This document shows, piece by piece, positions 1 through 4,608 of a DNA stretch of 5,398 nt; the stretch's first letter is position 1; the number at the start of each line of letters is the position of its first letter. The stretch is from Saprospiraceae bacterium. GTDB taxonomy: Bacteria; Bacteroidota; Bacteroidia; Chitinophagales; Saprospiraceae. The stretch is taken from assembly GCA_014379065.1 (NCBI GenBank), contig JACMMM010000226.1, positions 1-5,398 of the forward strand, written 5' to 3'. The notes beneath the pieces were generated by a model that was given only the letters and a program-made list of their open reading frames with translations, did not search any database and was not told the DNA's origin. The translations under genes and the position numbers were made by a program.

Positions 1-156
1 AAACGCGCTGGATGCCGCTGGATTTCTTCGGGCGTGATTGAATTCACCGTGGGTGCTCGCACACGTTCACTGGATTTCGGCGACGGTACTTGCGACCGTT
101 TTGGTATTCTTACCTTGGCCAATGGCGATTCTTATTCGATTCGCTTGCGGAGGTAA
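1..156 (+). CDS. C-terminal end of a secreted or lipoprotein-like Bacteroidota protein (5' partial)
   Basis: Frame 1 is open from the window edge to a TAA at 154-156 and gives 51 residues. They include CRWISSGVIEFTVG, then RSLDFGDGTCDRFG and a short beta-rich end (ILTLANGDSYSIRLRR). The pattern 'C-x-[WYI]-[IT]-SGxIE[IF]...[LF]D[YF]GDGTCD...' recurs, from memory, at the C-terminus of uncharacterised secreted or lipoprotein-like proteins of Bacteroidota; their biochemical role is unknown. The two cysteines (residues 5 and 35 of the visible part) could form a disulfide outside the cytoplasm, which is inference. The start, signal peptide and most of the protein lie outside the window. The gene converges on the DUF547 gene, with a perfect inverted repeat in the gap 10 nt after this stop codon. 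Reading frame and motif support it as a real gene; no function is assigned. Confidence 0.72.
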   Translation, partial: KRAGCRWISSGVIEFTVGARTRSLDFGDGTCDRFGILTLANGDSYSIRLRR

Positions 157-166
157 TTAAAAGAGA

Positions 167-205
167 TAACATGGATCATCCCGAATTTTGGGATGATCCA
201 TGTTA
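167..205. terminator. Bidirectional terminator-like inverted repeat between convergent genes
   Basis: A perfect 16-bp inverted repeat: left arm 167-182 (taacatggatcatccc) and right arm 190-205, around a 7-nt spacer. It sits between the plus-strand stop at 156 and the minus-strand stop at 219. On the plus strand it is followed by cttttaggtgttttt, on the minus strand by ctcttttaatt, so T-rich tails are present but interrupted on both sides. The placement and perfect stem fit a terminator shared by the two convergent genes. The modest GC content and imperfect U tracts keep confidence below certainty. Confidence 0.75.
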
Positions 206-218
206 CTTTTAGGTGTTT

Positions 219-998
219 TTATTCCGCCTCATTCAAAGACCACTGATAATCCAGGTGCGAAATATCGGTTTGCTCCGTCAATTTTACCTTGGAGTAACGA
301 TTGAGAAATTCCCGTACCGAACCAGCATCGCGTTCAAAATCACCCTTGAACCATTTGAAAACCTCTGAAATCCGGGCTTTTTCCGCTGTGATTTGATTGC
401 GGAGCGGGTCGTTTACAAAATTACGCATGCTTTTGTCCAATTGACTTTCAAGGTGCTCTGCAGTATAGGCTTCATTGAGCAACTTCGGGCAAGAATAGGA
501 AGCGCAATTAATGGCGGCGTGTACGCGGGCATCTTTGAACACTGGGCGCAAAATGTTGTGCTCAATATTGTTTAAATCGTAGGTGTATCCCTGAATCTTG
601 ATGAATTTGATGTCCCAAACCGAATTGACAAATGCGATGCCGCGTTTGATGTCTTTGATGCTTGATACGGGATAGTTGCGCAAGATAAGTTGCACCGTAA
701 AGGCATTGTAAGCATTGATCCAATACGCCATTTGTTCCTCACGGGTCCAACCTTTGTCGCTGGGATGTGAGGTTTCGAGCAGCTGGAGATAACGATTGAA
801 TTCCATGCTGTCCTGGATGAAACCCTTGTAGTTGACAAAGCCATCGGTCCCGACATGTTTTTTTACGAGACCATCCCAGATTTCATGGGTAACGGGGCGT
901 GAATCTGTGTTTCGTTTGATCGAGCGGCAATAGGAGCAGGTGAACCAAATAAGGCCTGTAGCAAATATGGCCAGGGAGATGAAGACTGCCTTTTTCAT
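219..998 (-). CDS. DUF547 domain-containing protein with N-terminal membrane anchor or signal peptide
   Basis: A 259-residue protein whose residues ~40-225 match the DUF547 family. The hallmark segments are AYWINAYNAFTVQLI (91-105), IEHNILRP (145-152), HAAINCASYSCP (160-171) and FKWFKGDF (214-221). The biochemical activity of DUF547 proteins is not settled; the invariant-looking NCASxSCP segment is a candidate for an active or metal/thiol site (inference). Residues 1-20 (MKKAVFISLAIFATGLIWFT) form a basic-then-hydrophobic N-terminus typical of a signal peptide or signal anchor, so the domain is probably exported. Cys21 and Cys24 follow, but Thr before Cys21 makes a canonical lipobox unlikely. 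The ATG at 996-998 is preceded by an A-rich stretch and no Shine-Dalgarno site. The 136-bp gap to the upstream elaA stop (999-1134) holds only a weak 5-bp hairpin at 1095-1108 and no convincing -7 box, so read-through from elaA is possible. Transcription ends at the shared inverted repeat. Confidence 0.9.
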   Translation of the reverse strand: MKKAVFISLAIFATGLIWFTCSYCRSIKRNTDSRPVTHEIWDGLVKKHVGTDGFVNYKGFIQDSMEFNRYLQLLETSHPSDKGWTREEQMAYWINAYNAFTVQLILRNYPVSSIKDIKRGIAFVNSVWDIKFIKIQGYTYDLNNIEHNILRPVFKDARVHAAINCASYSCPKLLNEAYTAEHLESQLDKSMRNFVNDPLRNQITAEKARISEVFKWFKGDFERDAGSVREFLNRYSKVKLTEQTDISHLDYQWSLNEAE

Positions 999-1134
999 TT
1001 TGAGCGTATAGATTTGTAAAACTGCTTGATCCTAATCGGCTCAACGCCCAAACGAAACATCGAGAATGCTCCTATGTTGGCCATCTGCACGCTCAGCCAA
1101 CAATGGCTTTACCTGACTTTTCCCAAGGTTCAGA

Positions 1135-1584
1135 TCAGTCCAAGACCATCTTCGTGTGCGGAATACCGTCTTCCAAATACTCCTCGCCCGTAGATCGGAA
1201 GCCGAAACCTTCATAAAATTTTAGGAGATAAGTCTGTGCGCCAATCTTAATGGCTTGATTTCCAAAAAGTTGTCGGCACATTTGGATGCTTTTTTCCACC
1301 ACAACCCTGCCGGCGCCCGTTCCACGTGCCGAAGGCGCGCTCACGACCCTGCCAATAGACGCATAGCTTGAGTAGGCCAGACCTTCGGGCAAAAGCCGCG
1401 TGTAACAGATTAGTTTCCCTGATGCATCGCGCCCCATAAGGTGCCAGCTTTGCAGGTCTTTGCCATCGCAGTCTTGATACGCGCAATTTTGTTCCACTAC
1501 AAAAACCTCCTGCCGCAGCGCAAGGATTTCGTAGAGCGTGTGCGGGGAAAGTTCGTCGAAAGAAATGCAGGTAAAGCTGAGCAT
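1135..1584 (-). CDS. elaA: ElaA-family GNAT N-acetyltransferase
   Basis: A 149-residue protein, close to the usual length of ElaA (about 150). Segments typical of this GNAT subfamily appear in order: LRQEVFVVEQ (23-32), CAYQDCDGKD (34-43) followed by the SWHL strand, the acetyl-CoA-binding motif A IGRVVSAPSARGTGAG (77-92) with its RGxGxG-type pyrophosphate loop, then YLLKFYEGFGF (119-129) and YLEDGIPH (136-143). The fold transfers an acetyl group from acetyl-CoA to an amine; the physiological substrate of ElaA is not established. It is a soluble cytoplasmic protein. The ATG at 1582-1584 gives the family-typical N-terminus with a hydrophobic first strand. A TACATTTG -7 box lies 20 nt upstream, implying a very short leader and a promoter separate from rplY, whose terminator lies just before it. 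No truncation is seen. Confidence 0.93.
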   Translation of the reverse strand: MLSFTCISFDELSPHTLYEILALRQEVFVVEQNCAYQDCDGKDLQSWHLMGRDASGKLICYTRLLPEGLAYSSYASIGRVVSAPSARGTGAGRVVVEKSIQMCRQLFGNQAIKIGAQTYLLKFYEGFGFRSTGEEYLEDGIPHTKMVLD

Positions 1585-1603
1585 GGCGCTGGATTTTTTG
1601 GCG

Positions 1604-1611
1604 CAAATGTA
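1604..1611 (-). promoter_or_regulatory. Bacteroidota -7 box (TACATTTG) for elaA
   Basis: On the minus strand the sequence reads TACATTTG, a full match to the Bacteroidota sigma-A -7 consensus TAnnTTTG. It is 20 nt before the elaA ATG, so the leader would be only about a dozen nucleotides. No clear TTG -33 element stands at the usual 19-21 nt spacing; the position reads TTC in the T-run of the rplY terminator. It is supported by location directly behind that terminator. Confidence 0.55.
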
Positions 1612-1623
1612 AGAGGCTGTTGG

Positions 1624-1660
1624 AAAAAAGAACGGGCGGCCCGAAATTCGAGCCGCCCGT
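1624..1660 (-). terminator. Intrinsic terminator of rplY
   Basis: A perfect 9-bp GC-rich stem: acgggcggc at 1632-1640 and its complement gccgcccgt at 1652-1660, with an 11-nt interior that can pair partly further. Read on the minus strand the stem is followed at once by TCTTTTTT (1631-1624), a classic U tract. It begins 40 nt past the rplY stop. No T-run follows on the plus strand, so it acts in the minus direction. Confidence 0.9.
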
Positions 1661-1699
1661 CCGGCGAACGTTGAACTGTTCTAATTTTTTAAAAACCAA

Positions 1700-2266
1700 T
1701 TACTTTGCTTTCAGTGCGCGTGGGACTTCGATGGAAGCAATGGGCACTGCGGGAGGATTGGTGATTTCCACACCATCAAGGACTGTAATGTCTTTTATAC
1801 GGATGGTATCGCCCAATTGCATGGCCGTGATGTCAGCATGAACCTCATCCACCGCTTTTTCGGGGGTGGTAAGTATGTTCACGGTGCGCATACGTGGGAT
1901 AAACTTGCCGCCTTCCTTCACGCCTGGGGCAGTACCCGCAAAGCGCAATGGAACAGATGCTTTGAACTTGATGCCCGGCACCAGCTCAAGGAAATCAACA
2001 TGCAGCACCTCCTCCGAGACGGGGTGGAACTGAATGTCCTTCACGATGCACTTGTAGGTAGCACCATTGAGGCTGATTTGAGCGATTCTGAACTTAGGCG
2101 TGAAAACAAGTGGGCGGACGGCAGTTGCCTCCAAAGCGAATTGAGTGGACTCGCCACCACCGCTTTTATACATCACCGCCGGAACCTGACCGGTGCGACG
2201 GATTTTCGTTGCCTCTACTTTGCCGGAATTTTCTTTCCGGTGACCCTGCAATTCAATGATTTCCAT
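1700..2266 (-). CDS. rplY: 50S ribosomal protein bL25, long Ctc/TL5 form
   Basis: A 188-residue protein of the bL25/Ctc family, which binds 5S rRNA in the large ribosomal subunit. The N-terminal L25 domain (~4-95) shows IRRTGQVPAVMY (22-33), the VKDIQFHPVSEEVLHVDF segment (75-92) and the LEL hinge. The C-terminal beta domain (~96-185), absent from short 94-residue enterobacterial L25, begins with VPGIKFKASVPLRFAG and has GTAPGVKEGGKF (111-122). It is therefore the two-domain form (TL5/general stress protein Ctc), slightly shorter than usual and with a minimal basic tail (PRALKAK). The start at 2264-2266 puts the conserved N-terminus in place; no Shine-Dalgarno site is seen. It appears monocistronic, with its own promoter at 2310-2341 and a strong terminator at 1624-1660. 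In many Bacteroidota ctc follows a ribose-phosphate pyrophosphokinase gene; here the upstream neighbour is an unrelated membrane protein. Confidence 0.96.
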   Translation of the reverse strand: MEIIELQGHRKENSGKVEATKIRRTGQVPAVMYKSGGGESTQFALEATAVRPLVFTPKFRIAQISLNGATYKCIVKDIQFHPVSEEVLHVDFLELVPGIKFKASVPLRFAGTAPGVKEGGKFIPRMRTVNILTTPEKAVDEVHADITAMQLGDTIRIKDITVLDGVEITNPPAVPIASIEVPRALKAK

Positions 2267-2309
2267 TGTGTTGTGCGCTAAAAAGTGATACTTCTTTCAA
2301 AAATGCCCG

Positions 2310-2341
2310 CAAAGGTAGAAAATCGAACTGCAAATTTCCAA
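2310..2341 (-). promoter_or_regulatory. Bacteroidota-type promoter of rplY
   Basis: The minus strand reads TACCTTTG at 2317-2310, a full match to the -7 box TAnnTTTG. A TTG stands 21 nt further upstream (2341-2339), an acceptable -33 spacing. Transcription would start near 2303, giving a leader of about 37 nt before the rplY ATG. The promoter lies between rplY and the stop of the upstream membrane-protein gene (2376). A small AT-only palindrome (2344-2359) touches the upstream end. Confidence 0.7.
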
Positions 2342-2375
2342 GGGACTTTAAAAAAAGTCGGCACAAAAGATTGCC

Positions 2376-3047
2376 TTAACGCAAAGACCAGACCTGGATG
2401 CCGTCGCGGATACGTTTGGTCTTTTTGACCTTGCCTTGGATTTCCATTTCGAGCAGTTTCGACTGAGCTGTGGAAATATCCATGCCAGCGTCTTTGGCAA
2501 TGCCCTCCACCGTACGGAAGGGGAACTTGGACGATTGAAACGCAGCAAGTACTTTTTGTTCATCATTGGGAGCAACCACATTAGGCGATTTGGTAGCGTC
2601 GCCAATCTTAAAGGATTCAAATTCCTTGCCGTCACTGGCTCCAGGGGGCGAAACAGGGGGCATTTCAGCAGGGTCGGAATTTTGTGCTACCAATACGTCG
2701 GTTGTTTCGGCAAGTTCTTCTTGTTTTTGTTTTACCTCCTTCAAATCCTGGAGCAGTTTATCCCCCAAGGTTTGGAGAAATTTAGAAGAAAAAATGGCCG
2801 CTACGGTACAAAAACCAAAGAAAATGAAATAAGCGGATGGCTCGCCATTCAAACATTTCTCCGTCAGGCTGCTCGACATGGTGTTCAACAAGAGCGGCAC
2901 CGTAGCGGAAGCGGTGAGGCCCAAAAGGACAGATTTTTTGAAGCCTGCCCCGTTGGCTTGCTCCATATAATAATTGGCTATACCACCCAAAAGCCCAGCG
3001 GCAAGGATGGTGGCGATGATGAGGATGACAAAGATATTTAAGACCAT
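2376..3047 (-). CDS. Three-helix membrane protein with C-terminal winged-helix-like domain (YEATS-associated-helix-like)
   Basis: From ATG 3045-3047 the product is 223 residues. Hydrophobic segments are at ~3-24, ~38-58 (LLGLTASATVPLLLNTMSSS lies here) and ~70-90. A charged helix with coiled-coil character follows (~91-118, KLLQDLKEVKQKQEELAE), then a Pro/Ser/acidic linker (~121-158). The C-terminal domain (~160-223) reads like a winged helix: EQKVLAAF, TVEGIAKDAGMDISTAQSKL as a helix-turn-helix, and a QVWSLR wing strand. The 'LLGLxASxxVPLLLNTxSS' plus 'FFGFC' pattern resembles small bacterial proteins named 'YEATS-associated helix-containing' (recognised from memory, tentative). The frame is open upstream to 3182, but that extension of 45 residues is read through a palindromic repeat and puts a non-family segment before the first helix, so Met at 3047 is preferred. 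A cytoplasmic DNA- or partner-binding role for the C-terminal domain is inference; no promoter of standard quality is visible. Confidence 0.72.
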   Translation of the reverse strand: MVLNIFVILIIATILAAGLLGGIANYYMEQANGAGFKKSVLLGLTASATVPLLLNTMSSSLTEKCLNGEPSAYFIFFGFCTVAAIFSSKFLQTLGDKLLQDLKEVKQKQEELAETTDVLVAQNSDPAEMPPVSPPGASDGKEFESFKIGDATKSPNVVAPNDEQKVLAAFQSSKFPFRTVEGIAKDAGMDISTAQSKLLEMEIQGKVKKTKRIRDGIQVWSLR

Positions 3048-3105
3048 TGGATAGAGTTTTAGGTCGCTAATGTATAAGATTTGCCCCAATTGGTAGACCC
3101 AGAGT

Positions 3106-3185
3106 TTTTTGCCACTAATTGCACCAATTTTCACGAATAACAGGAGCGGTAAATTCGTGGAAATTGGTGCAATTAGTGGCAAAAA
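3106..3185. repeat. Long palindromic repeat, 33-bp arms
   Basis: The left arm 3106-3138 and right arm 3153-3185 are complementary over 33 positions with one exception, T3131 opposite G3160 (a wobble in plus-strand RNA). The spacer is 14 nt (aacaggagcggtaa is within 3139-3152). Each arm holds three spaced copies of a cacNaat(t) unit, starting at 3113, 3122 and 3132. It starts 6 nt past the Fe-S gene stop and lies 58 nt before the next gene's ATG. Its outer ends are T-run then A-run on both strands, so neither strand has a U tail after the stem and it is not a standard intrinsic terminator. It looks like a REP-type dispersed palindrome that could fold in RNA and protect or attenuate the transcript. 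Confidence 0.85.
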
Positions 3186-3191
3186 GACACA

Positions 3192-4541
3192 CTATGACAA
3201 CATCTTCACATCCTCCAATTTCACATGCACCGTGCGCTTTTGCGAAGCCCGTGTCGCAATGTCGCTGTCCGAACCTTCCAGTCGAAGCACCCCGCGCGGG
3301 CACACGGTGGCACAAATGCCGCAACCCACACAACTTCCCCGCACCACATCCTGCCCTTTTTGGGCGTAGGCCCGTACGTCAATGCCCATCTCGCAATGGG
3401 TAGAGCAATTACCGCAACTGATGCACTGCCCGCCATTGGTGGTGATGCGGAATTTCGACGCTTTTTTTTGCCATAAGCCCAGCCACGCGGCCATCGGACA
3501 TCCAAATCGGCACCATACGCGGCTACCCATGAGGGGATAAAAACCTACGCCCACAACGCCGCTGAACACAGACCCAATGAGAAAAGAATAAGTTTTATAG
3601 AAACCCTCCGAAGCGCTGCCAAATATGCCGCGACCGGTCATCACATTGATCCACAGCAATGCCGTCATGGCTACGACAAATACCAGTACCGAGTAAATCA
3701 TCCAGCGCTCTATCTTCCAGGCTTTCAAGGATTTATCTGATAAATGTCGAAATGGATCGCCCGCCGTTTCGGCCAAGCCACCGCAGCCGCACACCCAGGA
3801 ACAGTACCACCTTTTTCCAAAAAAATAGGTCAAAATAGGGGTGCCAACAAAGAACATCGCCAGTCCAAACAAGAAGAACCAAGTGCCAATGGAGGTCTGA
3901 GATTGCCAGCTCCAGGTGTCGGGGGTGGCGTTGTTGTATGCGAGCGGCCAGAAATAAGTAAAGTAAAGTTCGGGCTGCTGGAAACGCAACATCAGTCCAG
4001 GGATCAGGAAGGAAAAGCCCAATTGAAAGAACATCACGGAAACGGTGCGCACCAATTGATAGCGGCTGTGGCGGTATTTTAAAATAAACCGAACGCCCAT
4101 TACCAGCACCAAAATGGTATAAAACGAGCCATACACAAACCACTGATCGGCTGGCTTATGGCGGAATACCTGGCTGAAAGGATCAAACAATTGAATCAGG
4201 CCAGCCATGTACTGGGGCGCCCAATAGAGACATACGTAGAACTCCGTCAGCACAATACCCAGCAGCCAACCCCATATCCCACGGGCGGAAAGGCTGCGCA
4301 GCCACACCGCCAATGAGTTGGTATTTTTGCTGAAATCCGCCCGTTCATCGCGCATAAAAAGCCAAAGTCCGGTGATGACCGCGAAAAAAGCCCAAAGCGT
4401 CTGGGGCGTTGCCTCCAGCGTATGGAATCGCAATCCCTCATAGATTATATATGGAACGGAGAGACCCAGTAGCGCCAAACCCAGTTTTTGCAGGGGCGTG
4501 GTGAGCATCGGGTTGGGGGTGGCGAGGGAGAGGCTTTTCAT
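3192..4541 (-). CDS. Polytopic membrane 4Fe-4S ferredoxin-type protein (NapH/NosR/CcoG-like)
   Basis: From ATG 4539-4541 the product is 449 residues. About eight membrane segments can be placed: ~19-36, 49-63, 89-109, 134-154, 164-185, 217-241, 280-299 and 318-339. Between helices 6 and 7 is CSWVCGCGG (Cys247, 251, 253), and after helix 8 is CRFGCP (Cys344, 348); paired CxxxC motifs of this sort mark the NapH/NosR/CcoG membrane Fe-S architecture. The C-terminal domain has two ferredoxin motifs, CISCGNCSTHC (Cys373, 376, 379, 383) and CVGCGICATVCP (Cys404, 407, 410, 414), each expected to bind a 4Fe-4S cluster. The role is probably electron transfer between a soluble donor and a membrane partner; the partner is unknown. 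The open frame extends 12 codons further upstream, but those codons come from an intergenic repeat, so Met at 4541 is preferred; Met at 4508 is a second candidate. The gene follows a flavoprotein gene 67 nt upstream, probably in one operon. Confidence 0.9.
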   Translation of the reverse strand: MKSLSLATPNPMLTTPLQKLGLALLGLSVPYIIYEGLRFHTLEATPQTLWAFFAVITGLWLFMRDERADFSKNTNSLAVWLRSLSARGIWGWLLGIVLTEFYVCLYWAPQYMAGLIQLFDPFSQVFRHKPADQWFVYGSFYTILVLVMGVRFILKYRHSRYQLVRTVSVMFFQLGFSFLIPGLMLRFQQPELYFTYFWPLAYNNATPDTWSWQSQTSIGTWFFLFGLAMFFVGTPILTYFFGKRWYCSWVCGCGGLAETAGDPFRHLSDKSLKAWKIERWMIYSVLVFVVAMTALLWINVMTGRGIFGSASEGFYKTYSFLIGSVFSGVVGVGFYPLMGSRVWCRFGCPMAAWLGLWQKKASKFRITTNGGQCISCGNCSTHCEMGIDVRAYAQKGQDVVRGSCVGCGICATVCPRGVLRLEGSDSDIATRASQKRTVHVKLEDVKMLS

Positions 4542-4547
4542 ATTTTT

Positions 4548-4587
4548 AATGTCCAATATCCAACAAGGAATGTCCAATGTCCAAGTT
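4548..4587. repeat. Intergenic 'aatgtccaat' repeat element
   Basis: The exact 10-mer aatgtccaat occurs at 4548-4557 and 4569-4578. Related pieces (ccaatatccaac, tgtccaag) fill the rest. The block occupies most of the 67-bp gap between the flavoprotein stop and the Fe-S protein start, and it creates a spurious N-terminal extension in the Fe-S reading frame. Low-complexity 'ggacattggacattcc' blocks of this kind are, from memory, scattered between genes in some Bacteroidota genomes; copy number in this genome cannot be seen from one window. Confidence 0.6.
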
Positions 4588-4608
4588 ACAACAGGGTTAA
4601 GCGGGAGG

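Noticed and set aside
1071..1108. tgttggc/gccaaca inverted repeat and the nested agcca/tggct hairpin downstream of elaA
   Set aside because: The stems are short (7 and 5 bp), compete with each other, and no T-run follows; not supported as a terminator.
1247..1699. 150-codon minus-strand frame overlapping elaA
   Set aside because: It is a shifted frame of the ElaA gene, running across the rplY terminator and the elaA promoter; composition is rich in Arg, Phe and Gly, typical of an out-of-frame reading.
1817..2281. 154-codon plus-strand open frame over rplY
   Set aside because: It lies wholly antisense to the clearly recognisable bL25 gene, and its translation shows no family features.
2344..2359. 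gacttt...aaagtc hairpin after the membrane protein gene
   Set aside because: Only six base pairs, almost all A-T, with no U tract after the stem on the minus strand; too weak to call a terminator.
2436..3041. 201-codon plus-strand open frame opposite the membrane protein gene
   Set aside because: The minus-strand product has coherent membrane helices and an HTH-like domain; the plus-strand translation has mixed composition and no recognisable domain.
3067..3074. TACATTAG on the minus strand as a -7 box for the membrane protein gene
   Set aside because: It has one mismatch to TAnnTTTG, and no TTG lies at the usual -33 spacing; chance occurrence is likely.
3106..3185. Palindrome considered as an intrinsic terminator for the Fe-S gene
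   Set aside because: On both strands the stem is followed by an A-run instead of a U tract, and the T-run belongs to the 5' side of the stem.
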